A DNA stretch of 40,304 bases, taken from positions 1 through 40,304 of the forward strand of contig NZ_JARWOP010000366.1 in the NCBI RefSeq assembly GCF_029868745.1, read 5' to 3'. The stretch comes from Nocardia wallacei (GTDB lineage: Bacteria; Actinomycetota; Actinomycetes; Mycobacteriales; Mycobacteriaceae). How positions within the stretch are numbered: position 1 is the first letter of the stretch; the number at the start of each line of letters is the position of its first letter. This document shows positions 7,427 through 14,435 of this stretch, piece by piece. The translations under genes and the position numbers were made by a program. The notes under the pieces are model-generated. The model was not told where the DNA came from, searched no databases, and was given only the letters and a program-made list of their open reading frames with translations.

Positions 7427-7948
7427 TCAGCACTTCGCGAGCGCCGCCCGCACCTCGGTCAGGTGTTCTTCCACGAGGGGCGTGGCCTGCTCCGCCACCC
7501 CACGCACGTCCGGCGCCCCGCCCGCCGCGAGCTCCTGCTGTCCGTTCTGCAAGGCGGCGAGGTGGCCCTGCTCCTGCATCCGCAACCACGCGATGTCGAA
7601 ATCGCGGCCGGTCCGCGGAGCGGTGTCCGCGAGCGATTGCGTCTGAGCGGAATTCGGCAGCGCCGGGAGCGCCACACCGTTGCGCGCGGCCGTCGCGGTC
7701 ACCATCTGGTCGAGTCGCATATGGTCGGCGACCAGGGCGGGCGCCAGTTCCCGCACGGCGGGGCACGACGACATCGCGGTGGCGCGCCCGCCTGCGGCGA
7801 TCTCGGTCAGATGACTCTGATGCGCCGCGATCAGAAAGTCTCGGTCCGGTTGCGCCAGCGCGGCTTCCGCGTGCGCCGCTCCCGCGGCGCCGAAGCCGGC
7901 GGCCAGCACCGACACTCCCGCGATCAGGGCTCGTCGCAGCGTTGGCAT
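7427..7948 (-). CDS. Exported DUF4142 family protein
   Basis: A protein of 173 residues with a clear Sec signal peptide (MPTLRRALIAGVSVLAAGFG, then AGAAHAEA, with cleavage likely after AHA near residue 27). The mature part is helical with the DUF4142 pattern: DRDFLIAAHQSHLTEIAAG, a Cys in AMSSCPAV, ELAPALVADHMRLDQ and FDIAWLRMQEQGHLAALQNG. This is a ferritin-like four-helix arrangement of unknown function found in periplasmic or cell-wall proteins. A second Cys ends the protein and may pair with the internal one. The start is supported by AAGGAGG with a 4-nt spacer. No sigma-F-type promoter is convincing here. Confidence 0.85.
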   Translation of the reverse strand: MPTLRRALIAGVSVLAAGFGAAGAAHAEAALAQPDRDFLIAAHQSHLTEIAAGGRATAMSSCPAVRELAPALVADHMRLDQMVTATAARNGVALPALPNSAQTQSLADTAPRTGRDFDIAWLRMQEQGHLAALQNGQQELAAGGAPDVRGVAEQATPLVEEHLTEVRAALAKC

Positions 7949-8349
7949 GCTACCTCCTTGTGTCGAAACGGGTTCCCCCGCTTCGCGATTGCCCAGGATC
8001 GTCGCCGATACGCGCGGCTCGCCGGGAAAAATTCGGTGAATTCGCCCGGCCGCGGGCGGGTTCCGGGTAGGTCCGCAAATACTTGGAACCGGACACCAAG
8101 ATCGGCACGACCACCTCGCACGCGGACCCGCCGGGCGTCATCGCCGCTATCCAGCTCGCGTATAGCAGGCCGGTAAACTCCGTCACAAAGTTGCGAATTT
8201 TCCATCCAACTGATGACGCGGCAACGAATAGCAACTACTCAGCACTCGAAATGCGCTCTGCGAGTGTGTATTCGATGTTGCAGATGTACTTGCATATGCT
8301 CGCTACACCGACTTAGACTCGACGTGCAAGGCAGTACAGGGGACTACCA
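7949..8349. other. Intergenic stretch of lower GC with promoter and dyad
   Basis: About 400 bp without a convincing gene. From about 8160 the base composition falls visibly compared with the surroundings. The right end holds a dyad and a promoter (8281-8319) for the 8350 gene. A 6-bp inverted repeat CACTCG/CGAGTG (8243-8248, 8261-8266) lies just upstream. The left end holds the ribosome site of the DUF4142 gene. Confidence 0.6.
8281..8319 (+). promoter_or_regulatory. Dyad-overlapped promoter of the 8350 gene (site 1)
   Basis: CAGATG-TACTTG-CATATG (8281-8298) is a near-perfect dyad with 6-bp arms and a 6-bp spacer. It contains the -35 TTGCAT (8291-8296); 17 bp on lies the -10 TAGACT (8314-8319). 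A protein bound to the dyad would block the -35. Near-copies occur at 9963-9980 and 10244-10261. Confidence 0.6.
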
Positions 8350-8673
8350 GTGAGCCGTCAGGTGAACCGGAGGTCAATTCTCACCATCGGTTCAGCTCAC
8401 GGCCGGGCGTCAGGGGCTCGAATGAACCAGCCAATGGGTCTCGGCCGACTCGGACTTATCGATAGAGGCCGGGCCGAGGAACATAACTACTCGCGGGAAA
8501 CCGCGACACGATTCGTCATCAACGCGGTCGAGTCCACCGGGGCGGCCACGCGTGACGACTTCGATATCGACCGCATCGTCGCCACCGCGCACGCACAGGT
8601 GAACGATTGGGATTTCCACTCGATGCACCCGGAAGCGTTCTGGCGTATCGCTTCCAGTTTCATCCGGCAGTGA
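8350..8673 (+). CDS. Conserved small protein of unknown function
   Basis: A protein of 107 residues, not assigned to a named family. The GTG start at 8350 has AGGGGAC upstream with suitable spacing; an alternative ATG is at 8422. The C-terminal two thirds (EEHNYSRETATRFVINAVES, then DDFDIDRIVATAHAQVNDWDF and MHPEAFWRIASSFIR) looks like a compact alpha-helical domain and is the part likely to be conserved. It has no signal peptide or membrane segment. It converges with the XRE regulator gene, whose stop is 18 bp away. Its promoter is covered by the dyad found twice more in the XRE/DUF397 locus, so it is probably a target of that regulator. Confidence 0.6.
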   Translation: MSRQVNRRSILTIGSAHGRASGARMNQPMGLGRLGLIDRGRAEEHNYSRETATRFVINAVESTGAATRDDFDIDRIVATAHAQVNDWDFHSMHPEAFWRIASSFIRQ

Positions 8674-8690
8674 CGGTACAGCCGCCTCGT

Positions 8691-9578
8691 CTACAGCGAG
8701 GCGGCCGCTTCCTTCATCACGACGCGCGACCGGGCCGGCGCCTCGGCCTGCACGCTCAGCCGGTCCATGACCTGCCGATAGAGTTCCAGGTCCTGCGCCC
8801 GATCCAGGTATAAGGCGCTGGTCAGCTGCTCCATGTAGATGATGTCGGGCAATTCCGGCTCGGCGAACCGGAGCATGGTGAACGAACTGCCCGCCGCCGC
8901 ATGGCCTCCGGCGGCATACGGCAGGATCTGAATCGTCACGTTCGGGCGGTTCGACACCTCGATCAGATGCTCGATCTGCGCCCGCAGCACCTCGTTACCG
9001 CCGATCGGCCGGTGCAGGACGGCCTCGTCCAGCACCGCCCACAGGGTGGGCCCGCCGCGCCGATCGAGGATCTGCTGGCGACGCTTGCGCAACTCCACGC
9101 GCCGCGCCGTCTCGGAGTTCTCGTGGCCGAGCGCGACGACCGCGCGCATGTACTCCTCGGTCTGCAACAGACCCGGAACCAGTTGGCCCTCGAAGGTTCT
9201 GATCGACTTGGCCGCGTGTTCGAGGCCGAGGTAGGTCTCGAACCAGGGTGGCAGCAGGTCGCTGTAACGATGCCACCAGCCCGGCTGATTCGCGTTGCGC
9301 ACCAGCTCGAGGAACATCTCGCGCTGGTCGGGATCGTCGACGCCGTAGAGCGACAGCAGATCCCGAATATCGCGTTCCTTGAACCCGGTTCGCCCGAGTT
9401 CCAAGCGGCTGATCTTGGCGTGCGAGCCACGAATGTGCTCGCCCGCGGCCTCACGGGTGATATTGGCATCCTCGCGGAGTCGGCGGAGCTGCCCACCGAC
9501 CGCGATCCGCAGCGCGGTCGGACCACGGTCGGCGACAAGCGATTCCGCGTGGCCGATCCGGACGGGTTGACCGATCAT
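8691..9578 (-). CDS. XRE-family regulator with DUF5753 effector domain (copy 1)
   Basis: A protein of 295 residues. An N-terminal helix-turn-helix of the XRE type (about 22-85: ALRIAVGGQLRRLREDANIT, then AKISRLELGRTGFKERDI) is followed by a DUF5753 domain (about 105-285) that begins at the typical FETYLGLEHAAKSIRTFEGQ and includes VPGLLQTEEYMRAV. This is the WhiJ-like architecture of streptomycetes, normally paired with a DUF397 protein, as here: the DUF397 gene lies upstream on the same strand with a 90-bp gap. The start has GGAG 8 nt upstream. A second copy with the same length, identical at roughly three quarters of positions by eye, is at 22924-23811. It probably binds the dyads at 8281, 9963 and 10244, which is an inference. 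Confidence 0.9.
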   Translation of the reverse strand: MIGQPVRIGHAESLVADRGPTALRIAVGGQLRRLREDANITREAAGEHIRGSHAKISRLELGRTGFKERDIRDLLSLYGVDDPDQREMFLELVRNANQPGWWHRYSDLLPPWFETYLGLEHAAKSIRTFEGQLVPGLLQTEEYMRAVVALGHENSETARRVELRKRRQQILDRRGGPTLWAVLDEAVLHRPIGGNEVLRAQIEHLIEVSNRPNVTIQILPYAAGGHAAAGSSFTMLRFAEPELPDIIYMEQLTSALYLDRAQDLELYRQVMDRLSVQAEAPARSRVVMKEAAASL

Positions 9579-9668
9579 GAGTCCTACTCCGATGCTCGAC
9601 GATCATCGGCAGTGAGGTCACAACCAACCCGTCGCAGACCGCACCGCGCCGGTTGCCAATGTTACCGC

Positions 9669-9902
9669 TCAGCTCGCCAGGTCGTCGAATTCCCCACTCT
9701 TCGCGCCGCCCAGGAACGCATCGATTTCCGGGCGCGTATAGACCAGAACTGCGCCTTCGGGGTCCCGTGAATTGCGAACGGCGACCAGACCGTTCGCGAG
9801 ATCGGCCACTTCGACGCAGTTTCCGCTCGGGTTGCTGAACGTGCTCTTGCGCCAACTCAGATCGGATGGGCGACCAACGCCCATCGCCGTCGTATCGGTC
9901 AT
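9669..9902 (-). CDS. DUF397 family protein
   Basis: A protein of 77 residues with the DUF397 core: LSWRKSTFSNPSGNCVEVAD, then LVAVRNSRDPEGAVLVYTRPEIDAFL. DUF397 (BldB-like) proteins are small partners of WhiJ-like XRE regulators in actinobacteria and influence development and antibiotic control in Streptomyces. The frame stays open upstream to 9977, but the ATG at 9902 has GGGAGA with a 5-nt spacer and lies at the usual distance before the core. It is the first gene of a two-gene unit with the XRE regulator. A dyad at 9963-9980 lies 60-80 bp upstream and may mediate autoregulation. Confidence 0.9.
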   Translation of the reverse strand: MTDTTAMGVGRPSDLSWRKSTFSNPSGNCVEVADLANGLVAVRNSRDPEGAVLVYTRPEIDAFLGGAKSGEFDDLAS

Positions 9903-9962
9903 TGCTGTCTCCCTGCTCGGTGTCGCTGACTCCGCCGCCAGGTGCGGCGGGGTCGGTGTTTG

Positions 9963-9980
9963 CATATGTTCGCGCAAATG
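9963..9980. promoter_or_regulatory. Dyad upstream of the DUF397-XRE unit (site 2)
   Basis: CATATG-TTCGCG-CAAATG, the same 6-6-6 geometry as sites 1 and 3. With the preceding bases it shares TTGCATATG plus TCGC with site 1. It lies 61 bp before the DUF397 start. The role as an autoregulatory operator is inferred. Confidence 0.45.
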
Positions 9981-10388
9981 TTCTTACAGTTGAAACCGAC
10001 ACTCAGACGATAGCACGCCAGTTGCCGACGATCGAGACTTTGCGACGGACCCGAACAGCAAGAGCGGCAAGGACTTTGATCTTGACCCGTCGACCGGTGC
10101 GGATATGCGGTGAACTGCGGAAATCATTGTTCCGACCGGTCGGTTATGCCCGAAATCGATCACCGGGAATGCGCTCGCGAGACCAGTGGCCCGTGGTATG
10201 CGGACCGGGGAAGAAAGGCCCTCGACACAGCGAGCCGACTGTGCAGATGTACTTGCATCTGTCTGTCGCAGCCGCATAGACTTCCTCTCGACGAGGATGG
10301 CCCGGACCGCGCCGGATCGTGTGGAAGCCCCGCGCCAGCATCGCCAGCGTCGCCAGTTCTACCCTCCGCGAACGGCCGAAGGCATCCC
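9981..10388. other. Intergenic stretch with site 3 and a possible leader peptide
   Basis: About 400 bp between divergent units. The first 200 bp have lower GC than the neighbours and hold no convincing gene. At 10244-10282 lies a promoter with its dyad. After it, an ATG at 10297 opens a 31-codon frame whose TGA (10390-10392) overlaps the ATG of the next gene in an ATGA junction. Its GAGG directly abuts the ATG, so it is at most a candidate leader peptide. Confidence 0.4.
10244..10282 (+). promoter_or_regulatory. Dyad-overlapped promoter of the 10389 gene (site 3)
   Basis: CAGATG-TACTTG-CATCTG (10244-10261) has perfectly complementary 6-bp arms. The -35 TTGCAT (10253-10258) and the -10 TAGACT (10277-10282, 18-bp spacer) have the same sequences as at site 1. 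The 16 bases GCAGATGTACTTGCAT are identical in sites 1 and 3, 2 kb apart. Confidence 0.6.
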
Positions 10389-10586
10389 ATGACTCACACG
10401 TTGCAGCATTCCGCTACCCGGAGTTCCGCCGCGGGCGCCGATCTCTCCGACGACTGCGCCGACGAACCCCACAACCTCACCTATCGCCGCGCCCGCACGA
10501 TTCTGCGCGCACACGATCGCCATGTCGGGTGCCGGCAGTGGGTCGCGGCGGCGGCATACCTCTCCGCCGGCCTGGACGACGAGTAG
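10389..10586 (+). CDS. Small conserved hypothetical protein
   Basis: A protein of 65 residues. The N-terminal 25 residues are Ser- and Asp-rich; the C-terminal half (LTYRRARTILRAHDRHVGCRQWVAAAAYLSAGLDDE) is predicted to form two helices with a single Cys. No family is recognised. The ATG at 10389 overlaps the end of a short upstream frame (ATGA), and there is no clear ribosome site, so initiation may depend on coupling. Its promoter carries the same dyad as the 8350 gene, which suggests that the two small genes are co-controlled by the XRE/DUF397 unit lying between them. Confidence 0.5.
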   Translation: MTHTLQHSATRSSAAGADLSDDCADEPHNLTYRRARTILRAHDRHVGCRQWVAAAAYLSAGLDDE

Positions 10587-10702
10587 CGTCAAGGCTGCTG
10601 AACGTCAATTCCGCGCGCGGGCAACGCTTCCGTGCGGATTCCGGCTCAGGCCGGGTATCTACCATGGAGTAGAGGACTGTAGTCGCGCGGAACGAGTTCA
10701 TC

Positions 10703-10984
10703 ATGATCGTCCATGCCGCAAACGAATTCATCCTGGCGCAGGTAACCAACCCGACGCCGGAGACGCCGCCGGCCGCCGACAAGATCTTGAAGCTGGTCCG
10801 GTACTTCACCTGGTTCGTGCTGCTGTCCGGAACCACGGCGATCATCTATGCCGGTGGCAGATTCGCCTGGGAGAAATGGAACGGCGGCGCGCTGCAATCG
10901 CCGAAGATGGTGGCCGGCGCCTTGATCGGCGGTGTGCTGGCCACCAGCGCCGGCACCATCATGAATACGGTCATCGGGACGTGA
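10703..10984 (+). CDS. Small two-helix membrane protein, VirB2/TrbC-like in layout
   Basis: A protein of 93 residues with a short polar N-terminus, a first hydrophobic helix (about 33-52, YFTWFVLLSGTTAIIYAGG), a short WEKWNGG loop, and a second helix (about 68-90, MVAGALIGGVLATSAGTIM). The two-helix, small-residue-rich form recalls VirB2/TrbC pilin-like proteins of conjugation systems, but no other conjugation gene is near and the resemblance is only in architecture. A GGGTAT hexamer at 10653-10658 could be a stress-type -10, though no GNNT is at the right distance. It converges with the methyltransferase gene 12 bp on. Confidence 0.65.
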   Translation: MIVHAANEFILAQVTNPTPETPPAADKILKLVRYFTWFVLLSGTTAIIYAGGRFAWEKWNGGALQSPKMVAGALIGGVLATSAGTIMNTVIGT

Positions 10985-10996
10985 CCGACTGCGCGG

Positions 10997-11896
10997 TCAG
11001 GACCGTACGGCGGTGACCAGGCTGACCAGAGTCGACACCAGCCCGTCGGCCGGCTGCAGACCGGGCACCGGACGTCCGTTGGCGCGCAGGTAATCCGGGA
11101 CGTCGACGCGCTCGGCGGTCCAGCCGCGCGCACCGAACCAACCGGCCGCCTCGCTGCGCTGTTCGTTGTAGATCAGTCGGATCCACTCGTTGCGGCCGTG
11201 CTCGGTCTCGTCGGAGTGCTCGGTGAACGCGGCGGCGGCCGACTCGGACAGCGGGTCCATCTGCTCGACGGCGACCCGGCTGCCGGGCGCGCTGAGCGAA
11301 TGAATGGTGTCGAACAGCTGTTCCGTCGCATCAGCGGGCAGATAGACGAGCAGTCCCTCGACCAGCCAGGCCGTAGGCGTCGAGGGGTCGAACCCGTTGG
11401 CGCGCAGCGCCTGTGGCCAATCGTCGCGCAGGTCCACCGCGACCTCGCGGCGCTCGGCCCGCGGTTCGTCGCCGTTACCCGCGAGCACCTCGCGCTTGAA
11501 GTCCAGCACGGGCGGCCGGTCCAGTTCGTACACGACGGTGCCGTCGGGCCAGGGCAGCCGGTAGGCGCGGGCGTCCAGACCCGCGGCCACGATCACGACC
11601 TGCCGGATACCGGCCGCGCCGGCCGTACGGGAGTAGTCGTCGAAATATTTGGTGCGGGCGGCCTGGAATTCCTGGAAATCCTTGCCGAACTCGGTCTCGG
11701 TGAGCGGGTGTCCGGGCACGTCGCCGTCGAGCAGCGCCGACCACTCGGCACCCGCGGCACGCAGGAAGTCCTCGGCGAAGGGATCCTCCGCCAAGGCTCC
11801 CGGCTCGTCACCCGCCAGGGCGCGCGCGGCGGCCACGAACAGCGCCGTCGAACCGACACCGGTCTTGATGTCCCACGTATCTCCCTCGGTACGCAT
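10997..11896 (-). CDS. Class I SAM-dependent methyltransferase (TIGR00027 / LCM-like)
   Basis: A protein of 299 residues of the actinobacterial family related to leucine carboxyl methyltransferases: start MRTEGDTWDIKTGVGSTALFVAAARAL, SAM-binding strand VVIVAAGLDARAYRLPWP (about 98-115), acidic loop VYELDRPPVLDFK, and a second motif AWLVEGLLVYLPADATEQLF. The family is expanded in mycobacteria and nocardiae; substrates are largely unknown. The frame is open to 11959, but the ATG at 11896 was chosen: it is where the family alignment begins, and TAGGTT (11904-11909) lies 7 nt before it, fitting a leaderless transcript. Confidence 0.9.
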   Translation of the reverse strand: MRTEGDTWDIKTGVGSTALFVAAARALAGDEPGALAEDPFAEDFLRAAGAEWSALLDGDVPGHPLTETEFGKDFQEFQAARTKYFDDYSRTAGAAGIRQVVIVAAGLDARAYRLPWPDGTVVYELDRPPVLDFKREVLAGNGDEPRAERREVAVDLRDDWPQALRANGFDPSTPTAWLVEGLLVYLPADATEQLFDTIHSLSAPGSRVAVEQMDPLSESAAAAFTEHSDETEHGRNEWIRLIYNEQRSEAAGWFGARGWTAERVDVPDYLRANGRPVPGLQPADGLVSTLVSLVTAVRS

Positions 11897-12040
11897 GGTC
11901 GACAACCTACCCGGCGACGGCCCCGCCGGCATCCGGACGCCACACTCCACCACTGACAAGGCCCTCCAATACCGCTACACCCCAGCCCCTTTCGCCCCGC
12001 ACCAGGCCATATGCCGTGCGGCAATGGGTTTCCGGCCGAC

Positions 12041-13213
12041 TCACGCCCTCACTGGAGCGGCGTCCCGGCGCGCGAACGGACGGCCGAGGGTGATGCGGCG
12101 CAGGATCCACTCGGCGGGGCCGTAGCGGAAACGGCGGAGCCACAGGGCGCTCAGGGCCAGTTGGGCGCAGAAGACCGTGACGGCGATCGCGACCAGGCCC
12201 GCCGGGGAGACCGAACCCGCTGCGCCCAAGCCGATTCCGGTGAACAACAGCAGGCCGACGACGGATTGGGCCAGGTAGTTGGTCAGGGCGATGCGGCCCG
12301 CCGGTGCCAGTGCGCCGCGCAGCCAGGCGGTCCGGGGGTGATGCATCAGCCGCAGTAGCGTCGCCACGTACGCCGCGGACAGCAGGGGCGCGCTGGCGAT
12401 GCCCGCCGCTGCCGCAAGGGTATTCGACGGACCGCCGCCCCAGGCGTAGACCAGCCCACCGGCCAGGCCGAGCGGGAAACCGAACCACTGCATCCGGCGC
12501 AGCATCGTCTCGTCGCCGCGAACGCGGGCCAGCAGTCCGCGCCGACCGGCGACCATGCCGAGCAGGAACATCGCCAGCGCGGTCGGGCCCTGCAACGAGA
12601 GTGCCTGCACCACCAGCAGACTCAGGCCCGACAGATGCTGACCGAGGATGTCGCCCCAGCCGCCCAGCATCGCCGCGGTCTGCTCGGCGGCGGTGGCCCG
12701 GGCCTGTTCGGCGGCCGGGAAGAACGACGCGGTGTCGACGAACAGACCGGCGGCGATGGTGGACACCAGCACGACGGCATAGATCCAGCCCGCTGTCTGC
12801 AGCGCCGTCCGGTCCCGAATACCCCGCAGCCACAACAGGAACAGGCAGGCCACGGCGTAGGTGGTGAGGATGTCGCCGCCGTAGAGGAACACGGTGTGCA
12901 GCACCCCGAACACGAACAGACCGGCGATGCGGCGCAGCATGCGCGGCACGAAGGCCGCCTCGGCCCGTTCGGCGGCGTCCATCTGCAAGGTGAAGCTATA
13001 GCCGAACAGGAACGAGAACAGCAGGTAGAACTTCATGCTCACCAGCGCTTCGAGTCCCATCCGCACGGCGTCGTCCAGCACGCCGGAGTAGGCCGGATCG
13101 GTGACGAGATTGCCGGGATAGGCCGAGGCCATGAACGTGATATTGACGAGGAAGATGCCGAGCAACGCGAATCCGCGCAGCGCGTCGACATCGTGAATGC
13201 GCTGGTGGGGCAT
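12041..13213 (-). CDS. DUF418 family multi-spanning membrane protein
   Basis: A protein of 390 residues. The N-terminus RIHDVDALRGFALLGIFLVNI and the C-terminal block with MHHPRTAWLRGALAPAGRIALTNYLAQSV, then GPAEWILRRITLGRPF, are the marks of DUF418 (YeiB-like) proteins, a branch of acyltransferase-related membrane proteins. About nine or ten hydrophobic helices are visible. The function is not known; acyl transfer to an envelope component is possible. The start at 13213 has GAGGGAAA upstream. It is transcribed divergently from a TetR regulator, with candidate operators in the 100-bp gap, so that regulator probably controls it. Confidence 0.88.
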   Translation of the reverse strand: MPHQRIHDVDALRGFALLGIFLVNITFMASAYPGNLVTDPAYSGVLDDAVRMGLEALVSMKFYLLFSFLFGYSFTLQMDAAERAEAAFVPRMLRRIAGLFVFGVLHTVFLYGGDILTTYAVACLFLLWLRGIRDRTALQTAGWIYAVVLVSTIAAGLFVDTASFFPAAEQARATAAEQTAAMLGGWGDILGQHLSGLSLLVVQALSLQGPTALAMFLLGMVAGRRGLLARVRGDETMLRRMQWFGFPLGLAGGLVYAWGGGPSNTLAAAAGIASAPLLSAAYVATLLRLMHHPRTAWLRGALAPAGRIALTNYLAQSVVGLLLFTGIGLGAAGSVSPAGLVAIAVTVFCAQLALSALWLRRFRYGPAEWILRRITLGRPFARRDAAPVRA

Positions 13214-13250
13214 GTTTTCCCTCCCCGGCGACCACAGTCGCGAGAGTTAA

Positions 13251-13282
13251 TATCCAATAGATACTTTCTGATGGATACTATC
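13251..13282. promoter_or_regulatory. Candidate TetR operator between DUF418 and TetR genes
   Basis: An AT-rich block in otherwise GC-rich DNA with two dyads: TATC-CAATA-GATA (13251-13263) and GATA-C-TATC (13274-13282), with GATACT repeated 14 bp apart. Position between divergent genes supports an operator for the adjacent TetR protein. No clean -10/-35 pair was assigned. Confidence 0.5.
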
Positions 13283-13313
13283 TTGAGGACACGATCGGTG
13301 CCAGGATGGATTC

Positions 13314-14147
13314 ATGCCAGGAGGTGAAGAACCGAGCGAGTCCGACGCCGCGGCCGTCCCCGCCGAGCTGGCGCGGCTGTGGCGGTTGCCCGTCCCGCAC
13401 CGGCAGGGCCGTCCGCCCACGCTGGATGTGGAGACCGTCGTCGCGGCCGCGATCGAGCTGGCCGATCGGCAGGGGCTCGCCGCGGTGACGCTCGAAAAGG
13501 TCGCGCGGGCACTGGGTTTCACCAAGATGGCGCTCTACCGCCACGTCGGCTCGAAGGATCGTCTGCTGGAGCTGATGGCGGACCGGGCCGTCGGCGCGCC
13601 CCCGGACATCCATCATCCGCCCCGGCACTGGCGGGCCGCGCTCACCGAGTGCGCGCTCGCCCTGCGCGAATGCTATGCCCGGCGCGGCTGGCTGCTGCAC
13701 GTGCCGCTCAGCGGACCGCCGCGCGGCCCCCACTCGATCGGCTGGGTCGACGTACAGTTGCGCGCGCTGCGCGGCACGACACTGGCCGAGGTCACCAAGC
13801 TGGCCCTGCTGATGCCGCTCGACGGCTATGTCCGCCAGGCCTGCCTCCAGGAGCAGCAGATGCGCGCCGGACGCGGCGAACGCGACCAGGCCGCGGTCGA
13901 ATTCGAATACGGCGCCACACTCGCCCGGCTGGTCGACCCGGACCGCTACCCGTACGCCGCGAAACTATTTGCCGCAGCGCCCTTTCCGGAACCCGCCGCG
14001 CCGGGCCGGGACATCGCCGCCGAGGACTTCCGCTTCGGCCTGGACGTCGTCCTCGACGGTATCGCGGCGGCGCTGGCCCGCGCTCAGGACGAGGGCGGCA
14101 TGATCGGCGGGGCGAACACGTCCTCGAGCGGGGTCGGCCCGGTATAG
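13314..14147 (+). CDS. TetR/AcrR-family regulator (TetR_C_1-type)
   Basis: A protein of 277 residues. After a 45-residue leader comes the TetR helix-turn-helix (about 42-90: VVAAAIELADRQGLAAVTLEKVARALGFTKMALYRHVGSKDRLLELMADR), then a ligand domain of the TetR_C_1 type (about 105-258). The longer body is usual for this branch, which includes drug-responsive regulators. The ATG at 13314 has AGGA 6-7 nt upstream. It is divergent from the DUF418 gene and probably represses it. The last about 20 codons, after LARAQDEGG, extend beyond the usual family end and overlap the 3' end of the opposite-strand gene at 14084 by 64 bp. Confidence 0.88.
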   Translation: MPGGEEPSESDAAAVPAELARLWRLPVPHRQGRPPTLDVETVVAAAIELADRQGLAAVTLEKVARALGFTKMALYRHVGSKDRLLELMADRAVGAPPDIHHPPRHWRAALTECALALRECYARRGWLLHVPLSGPPRGPHSIGWVDVQLRALRGTTLAEVTKLALLMPLDGYVRQACLQEQQMRAGRGERDQAAVEFEYGATLARLVDPDRYPYAAKLFAAAPFPEPAAPGRDIAAEDFRFGLDVVLDGIAAALARAQDEGGMIGGANTSSSGVGPV

Positions 14148-14374
14148 CGCCGGCACGTGCAGGTGGCCCACTCGCGCATGCCGTAGCCGTTCTTGCGGAA
14201 GGTCTCGGCGTGGCAGGTGCCGGACTCGCGGTCGTGCATGGCCAGGTCGTGGCCGCAACCGCAGAGCACGGAATGCTTGCGCTCCGCCCGGGTCCGCCGC
14301 CCGCCGAGACGACCACAGGCCCAGCCGACACCGACCAGACCGGCGCCCACGATGAGACTGAGAGGATCGAACAT
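14084..14374 (-). CDS. Small membrane-anchored Cys/His-rich protein
   Basis: A protein of 96 residues. One N-terminal hydrophobic helix (FDPLSLIVGAGLVGVGWACG) is followed by a conserved Cys/His part: CGCGHDLAMHD, GTCHAETF and WATCTCRRYTGP. The Cys/His spacing suggests a zinc-binding site; similar short proteins occur widely in actinobacteria with no known function. The ATG at 14374 lies 6 nt after TATACT (14381-14386), so the transcript is probably leaderless; a 12-bp palindrome covers that -10. The 3' end overlaps the convergent TetR gene by 64 bp, and its own C-terminal TGPTPLEDVFAPP looks like the conserved end, so both frames are plausibly real. Confidence 0.75.
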   Translation of the reverse strand: MFDPLSLIVGAGLVGVGWACGRLGGRRTRAERKHSVLCGCGHDLAMHDRESGTCHAETFRKNGYGMREWATCTCRRYTGPTPLEDVFAPPIMPPSS

Positions 14375-14380
14375 GGGCCT

Positions 14381-14393
14381 AGTATACGTATAC
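14381..14393 (-). promoter_or_regulatory. Palindrome over a leaderless -10
   Basis: GTATACGTATAC (14382-14393) is a perfect 12-bp palindrome. On the minus strand it ends in the -10 hexamer TATACT (14381-14386), 6 nt before the ATG at 14374. An operator here would block transcription directly. Confidence 0.5.
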
Positions 14394-14435
14394 ATATAGC
14401 CCCGCATCGCCCGGAACCGTGACTCGACCGGGGAA

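Noticed and set aside
8160..10300. A complete mobile element in the lower-GC patch.
   Set aside because: No integrase, transposase, terminal repeats or attachment site was seen; only composition and an orphan pilin-like gene nearby hint at transfer.
10653..10658. GGGTAT as a further stress-type promoter for the 10703 gene.
   Set aside because: No GNNT is found 14-16 bp upstream, so it was not counted in the regulon list.
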